A DNA stretch of 64,000 bases from Candidatus Aalborgiella aggregata (lineage in GTDB: Bacteria > Pseudomonadota > Gammaproteobacteria > Burkholderiales > Burkholderiaceae_C). The notes below the pieces were generated by a model that saw nothing but the letters and a program-made list of their open reading frames with translations, had not been told where the DNA came from and ran no database searches. Each line of letters begins with the position of its first letter. Positions within the stretch are counted from its first letter, which is position 1. The stretch lies in the NCBI GenBank assembly GCA_016705065.1, contig JADIYY010000003.1, forward strand, positions 248,001-312,000, read 5' to 3'. Shown in pieces: positions 8,751 to 15,912 of this stretch. The position numbers and the translations under genes were made by a program.

Positions 8751-9689
8751 ATGACTTCTCTCTACGACGAATTGGCTCCTTTTGCCATCAACAATCAACT
8801 CAGCTTTGCGCAGCAAGGCTACAGCGAAGATGGTGGACTATGGGTGGCCAACATCAACAACGCATATGGCTCAGCCAGCATTTGCTTGCAGGGGGCGCAC
8901 TTGATGCACTGGCATCCCAAATCACAAACCGCCCCAGTGATTTGGCTCTCACAAGCGGCTAAATTAGCTCAAGGCAAATCAATACGCGGTGGTGCGCCAG
9001 TTTGCTGGCCGTGGTTTGGCACACACGCCAGCGAACCCAGTTTTCCGGTACACGGATTTGCACGCACTGTGCCATGGCAGGTGGTCAGTAGCCGCAATCT
9101 TGACGACGGCTCCACCGAAATCGCTTTCACCTTGCAAGCCAGCGATGCCACCCGCGCACAATGGCCACACGAATGCCAAGTGTCTTTGCTAGTGAATGTC
9201 GGGCAGACTTTGAAAATGGCATTGACCACACGCAATATGGGCAACTCAGATATCAACATCACCGAAGCCTTGCACACCTATTTCCATATCAGCGACATTG
9301 GCAACATTCACGTGACTGGCTTGGACAACACCGCCTACTGGGACAAAGCCGCAGGTGGTGTGCGCGGACTGCAAACGGGTGACATCACCTTTAAGCAAGA
9401 ATTTGACCGCGTGTATGTCAATTCAAGCAGTGCCTGTGTGATTGAAGATGCCGCCCTCAAGCGCCACATTCACATCAACAAAATCGGCAGCCAATCCACT
9501 GTGGTATGGAACCCGTGGCAAGACAAAGCCGACAAAATGGGCGACATGGGTGCAGGCAGCACAGGCCAAGGCGGCTGGCGCGAAATGGTGTGCTTGGAAA
9601 GCGCCAACGCCTTAGAGAACTCAGTCTCCATTGTCGCTGGCAAGTCACACACCATGGCTGTTGAGTACAGCGTTCAAAATCTAGTGTAG
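8751..9689 (+). CDS. D-hexose-6-phosphate mutarotase (YeaD-like aldose epimerase)
   Basis: The 312-residue protein belongs to the galactose-mutarotase fold, subgroup acting on hexose 6-phosphates. Characteristic blocks are the substrate-proximal SIRGGAPVCWPWFG, the conserved HGFARTVPW with a catalytic-site histidine, ALHTYFHISDI with the second histidine, and WREMVCLESANA holding the catalytic glutamate near the C-terminus. It would speed interconversion of anomers of glucose 6-phosphate. It stands alone, with 84 bases upstream and a dispersed repeat downstream. Confidence 0.93.
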   Translation: MTSLYDELAPFAINNQLSFAQQGYSEDGGLWVANINNAYGSASICLQGAHLMHWHPKSQTAPVIWLSQAAKLAQGKSIRGGAPVCWPWFGTHASEPSFPVHGFARTVPWQVVSSRNLDDGSTEIAFTLQASDATRAQWPHECQVSLLVNVGQTLKMALTTRNMGNSDINITEALHTYFHISDIGNIHVTGLDNTAYWDKAAGGVRGLQTGDITFKQEFDRVYVNSSSACVIEDAALKRHIHINKIGSQSTVVWNPWQDKADKMGDMGAGSTGQGGWREMVCLESANALENSVSIVAGKSHTMAVEYSVQNLV

Positions 9690-9716
9690 CAAGTGGAATG
9701 CCTATTTGCTATTCGT

Positions 9717-9772
9717 TAGCTATATATTTAATAGCAGTCTAGGCAATTAATACGCCGGCTAGAGGCCTAAAA
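9717..9772 (+). repeat. Dispersed palindromic repeat, copy 1 (near-consensus)
   Basis: The copy reads AGCTATATATTTAATAGC, then AGTCTAGGCAATTAATACG, then CCGGCTAGAGGCCTAAAA. The first module is a GCTAT..ATAGC hairpin; the second contains GGC/GCC pairings around GCCGGC. It lies between convergent genes (mutarotase and enoyl-CoA hydratase). Confidence 0.85.
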
Positions 9773-9777
9773 CACCA

Positions 9778-10560
9778 TTAACTTTCACAGCGCTGGGTGT
9801 AATTCGCATGGCGTTTTTGCAAGAATGCTTGTATGCCTTCTTGACCGTCGCTGCTAACAGCACCCGTTGCCATCAGCTCCACCGCCAATTGGTAGGCGCT
9901 GGTTTGTGGCATTTCCATTTGCGCGTAGAAACCGCGTTTGCCATTGCCTTTTGACAGTTCACTGCCACGCGTGGCGCGGGTGATTAAATCCAGCACTGCC
10001 GAATCCAATTGGTCAGCAGGTACGGCGCGGTTGATCAACCCCCAATCCACCGCTGTGGCAGCACTGATGGCATCGCCCGTCATCGCCATTTCCAGCGCAC
10101 GCTTGCGCCCCACGTTGCGCGCCAAGGCCACCAAGGGCGTGTGGCAAAACAAACCCGCTTTGCCACCCGGAATCGCAAACGATGCCGTGTCAGCTGCAAT
10201 CGCCAAATCGCACGTTGCCACCAACTGACAACCTGCCGCTGTCGCCAATGCATGCACTTTGGCAATCAAGGGTTGTGGCATGGCTTGCATGGCATTCATC
10301 ATGTCGGTGCAGGTTTGAAACACATGGCGCGTTTCTTCTAAAGTTGCCCCCGCCATGTCACCAAAGTTATGCCCGGCGCTAAAGACAGGACCATTCGCCG
10401 CCAGTATCACGCCACGCGCATTGCTGGTGGCTGTTTTTTGAAACGCATCGGTTAATTCCGTCAACACGTCCAATGCCAAGGCATTGCGCTTGTCAGGACG
10501 ATTCAGAGTGATGGTGGTGATGCCGCTGTCGGTGGTGAGGAGGATGTTTTGGTAGTTCAT
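9778..10560 (-). CDS. Enoyl-CoA hydratase/isomerase family protein, ECHDC3-like
   Basis: The 260-residue crotonase-fold protein has the oxyanion-hole segments HNFGDM (preceded by FSAG) and ATAAGCQLVATCDLAIA. The downstream stretch PGGKAGLFCHTPLVALAR resembles the ECHDC3-type subgroup, where the usual catalytic glutamate positions are not conserved, so true hydratase activity is doubtful. The best start is ATG 10560 (MNYQNILL); a longer frame reaches 10599. It is flanked on both sides by copies of the dispersed repeat, within 60 bases of each end. Confidence 0.88.
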   Translation of the reverse strand: MNYQNILLTTDSGITTITLNRPDKRNALALDVLTELTDAFQKTATSNARGVILAANGPVFSAGHNFGDMAGATLEETRHVFQTCTDMMNAMQAMPQPLIAKVHALATAAGCQLVATCDLAIAADTASFAIPGGKAGLFCHTPLVALARNVGRKRALEMAMTGDAISAATAVDWGLINRAVPADQLDSAVLDLITRATRGSELSKGNGKRGFYAQMEMPQTSAYQLAVELMATGAVSSDGQEGIQAFLQKRHANYTQRCES

Positions 10561-10617
10561 CGCATGATTGTGGCAGAGCTTGAGGCTGGATGCAAGCACT
10601 TTACACGCTCAGCATTC

Positions 10618-10670
10618 GCTATATATTTAATAGCACTCTAGGTAATCAATACGATGGCTATAGGCCAATA
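10618..10670 (+). repeat. Dispersed palindromic repeat, copy 2
   Basis: The copy reads GCTATATATTTAATAGC, then ACTCTAGGTAATCAATACG, then ATGGCTATAGGCCAATA. It has the same orientation and spacing as copy 1 with a few substitutions. It lies between the starts/ends of the enoyl-CoA hydratase and RDD genes, just downstream of the RDD stop. Confidence 0.82.
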
Positions 10671-10681
10671 ATGCTTATAAA

Positions 10682-11158
10682 CTAGGCTTGATCAAAGCGC
10701 ACAGACTCAACGCCATGGCGCCGGTTGCGCACCACCACCGTGCCCGCAATCTTGTCATGCCAGCCTTGTTTTTTACTGTCAAAGCCCACCCACAAAAATC
10801 CCAAGCACAGCGGAATGGTTGAAATGATGTAACCCACATAACGCGCCAAGCTTTGCCCAACACTTAGACTTTTGCCCGTTTTTGCATCCACCACGCGCAA
10901 TGACAGCAACAATTTGCCAGGCGTGCCTTGCATCTTCACCCAAAACCAAATCACCGCCACCACCGGCAAAATCCAAGTCACCAAAATATCGACAAACCCG
11001 GTTGAGCGCACAGCATACCCATAGTCCAGGCCCGCCCAACCGTAAATGGCAACCAGCAACGGCGTGGTGACCAGCGCCAGCAAAATCGTATCAATCAACG
11101 AAGCCCCCACCCGCACCCAAAAGCCAGCGTATTGCAAGTCGTCAGTGTTTCTTGTCAT
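10682..11158 (-). CDS. RDD family membrane protein
   Basis: This 158-residue protein carries the RDD domain: an N-terminal AGFWVRVGASLIDT segment with its conserved Arg and Asp, three predicted TM helices, and the GTPGKLLLSLRVVDAKTGK loop followed by LARYVGYIISTIP and DSKKQGWHDKIAGTVVV. RDD proteins are small integral membrane proteins of unclear function, some linked to ion or solute transport. Its ATG overlaps the stop of the upstream orphan gene by four bases, suggesting translational coupling. Confidence 0.92.
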   Translation of the reverse strand: MTRNTDDLQYAGFWVRVGASLIDTILLALVTTPLLVAIYGWAGLDYGYAVRSTGFVDILVTWILPVVAVIWFWVKMQGTPGKLLLSLRVVDAKTGKSLSVGQSLARYVGYIISTIPLCLGFLWVGFDSKKQGWHDKIAGTVVVRNRRHGVESVRFDQA

Positions 11159-11769
11159 TGGTGCTCCTTGTCGTTTGTATCACTTTGTTTTGCACTTAAG
11201 AATGCAGTTACAAACTCATCGGTTTGTATATATCTTGAAAGTTCTAAATATATTTCTCGCTGTGCTTTTCGTATGTTGTTTAAAAACATTAGATTCTCTC
11301 TAATTCTGTCGTTTTGTTCATCGAGCTTTTCAGATAGGCACTGGCACTGCTCTTCTGAATTCAGATCAACTTTCAGTACCTCCCGATGTATGAGTTTATT
11401 TCTTTCGACAACAAGTCGTAACAACCCTTTTTTACGTTCAGCAATCTTTTCTGTATCTGCATCAATTTGAAATTTGCTTGTTAAAGTAATTTCGTGTACC
11501 TCTTCGATACTTTCAGCGACATCCACATTTGAAGAGTAGAAAACGCCATCTAAAAATGTGCCAGCAAGAATACCAAGCGTATCTTTCTTGGCTTTTTGTT
11601 TCGTTTTAACACTTTGTGCATGCTTACTAGGATATGTAGTTTGTAAAGACAAAGTTGGAATCATGTCGCGCAAGATACTTTCAAGGAATTGAAAATTCAC
11701 GACATTGCGACCAATGCGACGCAACAACTCATCACGAAAAGATGTTCTCTTGGAGTAGTCGCCTTGCAT
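11155..11769 (-). CDS. Hypothetical protein, AT-rich orphan gene (204 aa)
   Basis: I do not recognise this protein. It is 204 residues, highly charged, without signal peptide or TM segment. Residues 20-35 (GRNVVNFQFLESILRD) and 112-125 (LRLVVERNKLIHRE) look like conserved helical blocks, the latter resembling the 'RNxLIH' motif of some uncharacterised proteins linked to accessory regions. The C-terminal half is helical, with coiled-coil character. The DNA is visibly richer in A+T than neighbouring genes, suggesting acquisition by transfer. It starts at ATG 11769 and its stop overlaps the RDD start, so the two are coupled. Confidence 0.7.
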   Translation of the reverse strand: MQGDYSKRTSFRDELLRRIGRNVVNFQFLESILRDMIPTLSLQTTYPSKHAQSVKTKQKAKKDTLGILAGTFLDGVFYSSNVDVAESIEEVHEITLTSKFQIDADTEKIAERKKGLLRLVVERNKLIHREVLKVDLNSEEQCQCLSEKLDEQNDRIRENLMFLNNIRKAQREIYLELSRYIQTDEFVTAFLSAKQSDTNDKEHQ

Positions 11770-11879
11770 TAAATACGAATTGATATATTTGAAATATTCC
11801 TGAATTATCTAAGTCTACTTTATTTATATTGACATTCTTTTTCCAACTTATTGGATAAGCATTTCAAGTTTCAAAATAC

Positions 11880-11935
11880 ACTATTTATTTCATAGCGCAC
11901 AAGGCAATTTATTTGCTATCTAAATGCCAATTTAG
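11880..11935 (+). repeat. Dispersed palindromic repeat, diverged copy 3
   Basis: The copy reads ACTATTTATTTCATAGC, then GCACAAGGCAATTTATTTGC, then TATCTAAATGCCAATTT. It aligns along the full consensus without gaps but with more substitutions. It lies in the AT-rich stretch between the orphan gene and the rpoH terminator. The rest of this 223-base gap shows no gene. Confidence 0.65.
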
Positions 11936-11940
11936 TCAAT

Positions 11941-11974
11941 AAAAAAGGCTACGCACTTACGCACGCAGCCTTTG
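11941..11974 (-). terminator. rho-independent terminator of rpoH
   Basis: On the minus strand a stem of AAAGGCTGCG paired with CGTAGCCTTT (one G-T mismatch) is followed by a run of six T. It begins 19 bases after the rpoH stop. Confidence 0.85.
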
Positions 11975-11992
11975 TATTCACTTCAGCAAAGT

Positions 11993-12973
11993 TTATTCAA
12001 ACTCTGCCAAAGTCTTTTTCATTTTCTTCATCGCGGCCACTTCAATTTGGCGAATGCGTTCGGCGCTGACGCCGTAGACGGCTGCCAGGTCGTGCAGGGT
12101 CATGCCGCCTGAGCTGTCGTCGTTGACTTTGAGCCAGCGCTCTTCAACGATTTTGCGGCTGCGTTCATCTAAGCTGGCCAAGGCGGCTGCAATGCCGTCG
12201 CTGGCCAAGATGTCGCGCTGGTGCGCTTCGATCATGTTGGTCGGCTCATGATGTGTGTCACTCAGGTACGAAATGGGGCCGAAAGCTTCTTCACCATCGT
12301 CGTTGGGTGTGGGGTCCAACAGTACGTCGCCGCCAGCCAAACGCATTTCCATTTCGGTCACTTCTTCAGGCTTGACGTTCAACGTTTTGGCCATCAGTTG
12401 CACTTCTGATTCGGACATGGTGTTGCTGTGGGTTTCGTCACCCAATGCAGCGGCATCGGCTTTATAGCCTTGCTTCATCGAACGCAAATTGAAAAACAAT
12501 TTGCGCTGTGCTTTGGTGGTGGCCATTTTGACCATGCGCCAGTTTTTCAGCACGTATTCGTGAATCTCGGCTTTGATCCAGTGCATGGCGTAGCTGACCA
12601 AACGCACGCCTTGGTCGGGGTCAAAACGTTTGACGGCTTTCATCAAGCCAATATTGCCTTCTTGAATCAAATCGCCGTGGGGCAAGCCATAACCCAAGTA
12701 TTTGCGGGAAACGGAAACCACCAGGCGCAGATGCGACAGCACCAGCTTTTCAGCGGCGTCTAAATCATGGTTGTCGCGCAGGTTTTTGGCGAAGCGCTGC
12801 TCCTCTTCCAGAGTGAGCATGGGCATGCGGTTGGCTGCCGTGATGTAGGCATCCAAATTCCCCAGCGTGGGTCCAACAGCCTGTGGCATGGCCCATGGTG
12901 TCACCACCGCCAGCGTATTGGCGGCAGTTGTCGCGGCGGTTTTTGTGGCAGGTACAGGTAAAGTCACAGACAT
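11993..12973 (-). CDS. rpoH: RNA polymerase heat-shock sigma factor RpoH (sigma 32)
   Basis: RpoH directs RNA polymerase to heat-shock promoters. The 326-residue protein has sigma-70 region 1.2/2 (LDAYITAANRMPMLTLEEE, GLPHGDLIQEGNIGLMKAV, FDPDQGVRLVSYAMHWIKAE), the diagnostic RpoH box region QRKLFFNLRSMKQ, and region 4.2 at the C-terminus (LAAVYGVSAERIRQIEVAAM). ATG 12973 is chosen over an upstream in-frame start at 13009 because AAAGGAGT sits at the right distance before it. A perfect CIRCE operator lies 56 bases upstream, so HrcA repression probably joins other heat-shock control. Confidence 0.98.
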   Translation of the reverse strand: MSVTLPVPATKTAATTAANTLAVVTPWAMPQAVGPTLGNLDAYITAANRMPMLTLEEEQRFAKNLRDNHDLDAAEKLVLSHLRLVVSVSRKYLGYGLPHGDLIQEGNIGLMKAVKRFDPDQGVRLVSYAMHWIKAEIHEYVLKNWRMVKMATTKAQRKLFFNLRSMKQGYKADAAALGDETHSNTMSESEVQLMAKTLNVKPEEVTEMEMRLAGGDVLLDPTPNDDGEEAFGPISYLSDTHHEPTNMIEAHQRDILASDGIAAALASLDERSRKIVEERWLKVNDDSSGGMTLHDLAAVYGVSAERIRQIEVAAMKKMKKTLAEFE

Positions 12974-13028
12974 CGTTTTACTCCTTTGAACAAATCTACG
13001 TCCTATCAATACAGTAGTAACCCCTATA

Positions 13029-13055
13029 TTAGCACTCTCTTTGATGGAGTGCTAA
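13029..13055 (-). promoter_or_regulatory. CIRCE operator (HrcA binding site) upstream of rpoH
   Basis: TTAGCACTC-N9-GAGTGCTAA is present without a mismatch and with the canonical nine-base spacer. It is the binding site of the heat-shock repressor HrcA. It begins just downstream of a candidate -10 box read on the minus strand, the classic position for repression of the transcription start. Confidence 0.95.
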
Positions 13056-13056
13056 G

Positions 13057-13085
13057 GTATAAGTTCAATTCTCGTGTGAAGTTAA
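13057..13085 (-). promoter_or_regulatory. Candidate sigma-70 promoter of rpoH
   Basis: On the minus strand TTAACT (13085-13080) and TTATAC (13062-13057) are spaced by 17 bases. The predicted start falls at the edge of the CIRCE element. Supported by spacing and operator geometry, not by experiment. Confidence 0.55.
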
Positions 13086-13177
13086 GGTAAATTTAAGGCC
13101 TGCTGACTAGCTACAGGGGTGTTACCATGCCAATAAATGGATTTTTACCACTTTAATCGACCAAATTTGCTCTCTAA

Positions 13178-13834
13178 ATGGCTGAATTATTGACACTTTA
13201 CCCCTCCTTGGCGCAGGTAGAACCCAGTTTAGTGAGCTTGGGCACCGCTGCCATACCCATGCAAGTACCTTTGGGTACTGTATTGTTTGAAGAAAACAAG
13301 CCTTGTCAGGGCTTCCCTATGGTTTTATCGGGGGAAGTGCGGGTATCACGCCGCTCTGGTGAAGGTCGCTCTTTAGAGTTGTACCGTGTGTTGGCCGGTG
13401 AGCTGTGTTTGGTGTCGTCTGCCTGTCTTTTCAGCAACGAGCCAATGTCCGCTTACGGAGTAGCCACCAAAGACACCGAGTTGGTTTTGATACCGCCACC
13501 CATTTTTTTGAAGTGGCTCGAAGCACCCGCTTTTCGCAATGAAGTGCTGGGATTGTTTGCTCTGCGCATGGCGGATTTAACCAGCCTGATCGATTCGGTG
13601 GCTTTTCACAAACTCGACCAACGTTTGGCCGCGGCTTTGCTGGGACACGGCAATCAACTCAACAAAACCCACCAAGATTTGGCCAACGAACTGGGCACCG
13701 TGCGCGAGGTGGTGACGCGCTTGTTACGCCGCTTTGAGCGCGAAGGCTGGATCAGCCAATCACGCGAACACATCAACATTGTGGATGCGGCAGCGCTGCG
13801 CGCCATTTGTAACCCTGAGCCCATTTTGAGTTAA
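13178..13834 (+). CDS. Crp/Fnr family transcriptional regulator
   Basis: This 218-residue protein has an N-terminal cyclic-nucleotide-binding-type jelly roll (VPLGTVLFEENKPCQGFPMV, then LSGEVRVSRRS) and a C-terminal winged helix with the recognition region THQDLANELGTVREVVTRLL. It lacks the N-terminal FNR cysteine cluster; cysteines at CLVSSACLF and CQGF are single or paired but not FNR-like. It is divergent from rpoH and lies 102 bases before the DUF2892 gene. Inverted repeats in that gap are candidate targets. In other betaproteobacteria similar regulators sit beside DUF2892 or rhodanese genes, suggesting sulfur or redox sensing (inference). Confidence 0.9.
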   Translation: MAELLTLYPSLAQVEPSLVSLGTAAIPMQVPLGTVLFEENKPCQGFPMVLSGEVRVSRRSGEGRSLELYRVLAGELCLVSSACLFSNEPMSAYGVATKDTELVLIPPPIFLKWLEAPAFRNEVLGLFALRMADLTSLIDSVAFHKLDQRLAAALLGHGNQLNKTHQDLANELGTVREVVTRLLRRFEREGWISQSREHINIVDAAALRAICNPEPILS

Positions 13835-13883
13835 GTGACTGTTGTCACAGACACTTTTGTATTTCAGGTGTCTAATCGGACCA

Positions 13884-13904
13884 GAAGTTATTTAAGGTAA
13901 CTTC
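13884..13904 (+). promoter_or_regulatory. Perfect inverted repeat before the DUF2892 gene, candidate operator
   Basis: GAAGTTA-N7-TAACTTC is a perfect 7-bp inverted repeat. Two further inverted repeats lie upstream: GTGAC-TGTT-GTCAC (13835-13848) and AGACAC-N13-GTGTCT (13849-13873). The first resembles a CRP-type half-site pair. All lie between the Crp/Fnr gene and its neighbour, so they could be regulator sites or an RNA hairpin. Confidence 0.4.
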
Positions 13905-13936
13905 CAATTTCAGCAACTTGATTGAAGGAGAAAAGT

Positions 13937-14140
13937 ATGAAACAAAACGTTGGCGGCATTGACCGCATTTTGCGCGGCATTATTGGTTTGGTGCTCTTGG
14001 CTTTGGCCTATATGGGTAACTTTGGCGCATACGCTTGGGCTGGCTATTTGGCTGGTGCTGTGTTGGCTGGAACAGCAGCCATCGGCTGGTGCCCACCTTA
14101 TGCACTGTTTGGTTGGAGCACTTGCTCAGTTAAAAAATAG
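13937..14140 (+). CDS. DUF2892 (YgaP-type) small membrane protein
   Basis: The 67-residue protein matches the DUF2892 fold found in the membrane part of YgaP: GGIDRILRGIIGLVLLALA at the start and GWCPPYALFGWSTC at the end, with two TM helices and a conserved cysteine in each of the last two turns. ATG 13937 follows AAGGAG by six bases, which favours it over the in-frame TTG at 13922. Its neighbours are a Crp/Fnr regulator and the rhodanese-domain enzyme TrhO, a context that hints at sulfur handling, but the function is unproven. Confidence 0.9.
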   Translation: MKQNVGGIDRILRGIIGLVLLALAYMGNFGAYAWAGYLAGAVLAGTAAIGWCPPYALFGWSTCSVKK

Positions 14141-14194
14141 GCCTTTGCACCACAGGCGCATGGCTTGAAAGCAGCTGTCGATAGAATGTGAGGC

Positions 14195-15181
14195 ATGACC
14201 TCACGCTATTTGACCGCTGCTTTTTACCAATTTGTGACGCTTTCTGATTTTGCAGATTTGAGAGCGCCACTGTTGGCATTTTGCGAATCGCAAGATGTCA
14301 AAGGCACGATACTGTTGGCGAACGAAGGCATCAACAGCACCATTGCCGGCCCTGAATCTGGCGTGCGCGCCGTACTCGAATATTTGCGTTCTGATGCGCG
14401 TTTGGCCAATTTGCAGCACAAAGAATCATGGTCAGATAAGCCGCCTTTTTACCGCATGAAGGTGAAGCTGAAAAAAGAAATCGTCACCATGGGCGTGCCC
14501 ACGGTGAACCCCAACGAAACCGTTGGCAAATACGTCAAACCACAAGATTGGAATGCGCTGATTTCTGACCCCGACGTACTGGTCATCGATACCCGTAACA
14601 CCTATGAAGTGGACATTGGTACATTCAAAGGCGCGGTGGATCCGCGACTGAAAAGCTTTTCCAAATTCCCAGCATGGTTGATGGCGCAGCCGCAAATTGC
14701 CAATTCAGACGCCAAACAATCTGGCGAAATCGATAAAAAAACCAAAGTTGCAATGTTTTGCACGGGTGGCATTCGCTGTGAAAAATCGACCGCATTCTTA
14801 AAGTCGCAAGGTTTTGACGAGGTGTACCACTTGGAAGGTGGCATCTTGAAATACTTGGAAACCGTACCGCCTGAACAAAGCCTGTGGGAAGGTGAATGTT
14901 TTGTGTTTGACGAGCGTGTGAGTGTGGGACACGGTTTGAAGCCGCGCGATTACGACCTGTGCCGCGCCTGCCGCGAACCCATCAGCCAAGCGGACAAAGA
15001 TTCGCCCTATTTTGTATTAGGACTCAGTTGCCCACGTTGCCATGACACCAAAACGCCCGAACAAATTGCGCGCTTTGAAGAACGGCAACGGCAAATCAAT
15101 TTGGCCAAACTGCGCGATGAACCGTATATCGGAGTGAAGCGTGCGTTGAAAGACAAAACCAAGCTGCCCCATGACGACTGA
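14195..15181 (+). CDS. trhO: tRNA uridine(34) hydroxylase TrhO (rhodanese family, YceA-like)
   Basis: TrhO makes 5-hydroxyuridine at tRNA position 34 in an O2-dependent way. The 328-residue protein has the family N-terminal domain (TILLANEGINSTIAG, FYRMKVKLKKEIVTMG), a rhodanese domain (DVLVIDTRNTYEVDIGTFKG) with the active-site loop FCTGGIRCEKS, and a C-terminal cysteine-rich segment CRAC..CPRC typical of the family. It ends eleven bases inside the next gene, implying coupled translation with the GST. Confidence 0.96.
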   Translation: MTSRYLTAAFYQFVTLSDFADLRAPLLAFCESQDVKGTILLANEGINSTIAGPESGVRAVLEYLRSDARLANLQHKESWSDKPPFYRMKVKLKKEIVTMGVPTVNPNETVGKYVKPQDWNALISDPDVLVIDTRNTYEVDIGTFKGAVDPRLKSFSKFPAWLMAQPQIANSDAKQSGEIDKKTKVAMFCTGGIRCEKSTAFLKSQGFDEVYHLEGGILKYLETVPPEQSLWEGECFVFDERVSVGHGLKPRDYDLCRACREPISQADKDSPYFVLGLSCPRCHDTKTPEQIARFEERQRQINLAKLRDEPYIGVKRALKDKTKLPHDD

Positions 15182-15842
15182 AGTTAAGCCACCCTCTGGC
15201 AAGCTTCCCATCCTCTATTCCTTTCGACGCTGTCCCTTTGCCATGCGCGCACGCTTGGCGCTATTGACAAGCGGTATTCAGAGTGAGTTACGCGAAGTCG
15301 TCTTGCGCAACAAACCTACTGAATTCTTGGCTACCTCACCCAAAGGCACTGTGCCGGTGCTTGTCACCACGCAAGGTGAAGTCATTGAGCAAAGCTGGGA
15401 CATCATGCTGTGGGCTTTGCGTCAACACGACCCAGCACAATGGTTGCCGTCAGACGCCAAAGTGTTTGAACGCGGCATGCAATTGCTGCATCGCTGTGAT
15501 GGAGAATTCAAACAACTGCTTGATCGCTACAAATACCCGAAGCAGCATGGTCTGGAAGATGGCACAGGAGCGCGCAATGAAGCCCTGTTCTTTCTTGCGA
15601 ACTTGGAATCGTTATTGACACAACAACGCTATTTATTTAATAGCAACATAGGCATATTTGACGCCGCAATACTGCCATTTATTCGACAATTCGCGCATGT
15701 AAACATTGATTGGTTTGCTGCTCAACCATTGCCCAGTGTGCAAGCTTGGCTATCCGCATTTGAGCACTCTGCCGACTTCAAACGAGCGATGACGGTTTAC
15801 CCAGCATGGGCTGACAACTCACCCATCACCGTATTTCCCTAA
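15171..15842 (+). CDS. Glutathione S-transferase family protein
   Basis: The 223-residue protein has a thioredoxin-like N-domain with LYSFRRCPFAMRARLAL, including a CPFA site, and the cis-proline segment KGTVPVLVT with IEQSWDIMLW. The helical C-domain ends in IFDAAILPFIRQFAHV. It resembles YfcG/omega-like GSTs of proteobacteria. The start ATG overlaps trhO by 11 bases. The codons for residues 153-166 closely resemble the dispersed palindromic repeat of this genome, although the encoded stretch still fits the family pattern. Substrate unknown. Confidence 0.88.
   Translation: MTTEVKPPSGKLPILYSFRRCPFAMRARLALLTSGIQSELREVVLRNKPTEFLATSPKGTVPVLVTTQGEVIEQSWDIMLWALRQHDPAQWLPSDAKVFERGMQLLHRCDGEFKQLLDRYKYPKQHGLEDGTGARNEALFFLANLESLLTQQRYLFNSNIGIFDAAILPFIRQFAHVNIDWFAAQPLPSVQAWLSAFEHSADFKRAMTVYPAWADNSPITVFP
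15628..15668 (+). repeat. Partial repeat-like sequence inside the GST gene
   Basis: GCTATTTATTTAATAGC is followed by AACATAGGCATATTTGACGCC. It matches the first two-thirds of the dispersed repeat, sharing also the upstream CAACAAC context with the copy at 18168. The reading frame passes through without a stop. It could be a domesticated copy or chance. Confidence 0.4.
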
Positions 15843-15862
15843 AGCAAAACTTTGCTCATAAA

Positions 15863-15893
15863 AAAAGCGCTGCAAATTACTTGCAGCGCTTTT
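15863..15893. terminator. Bidirectional terminator between GST and Spy-like genes
   Basis: A 13-bp perfect stem, AAAAGCGCTGCAA paired with TTGCAGCGCTTTT, encloses a five-base loop, with A- and T-runs on both sides. It serves the convergent genes on either side. Confidence 0.93.
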
Positions 15894-15912
15894 GTATGAC
15901 GCGAAACAGTGT

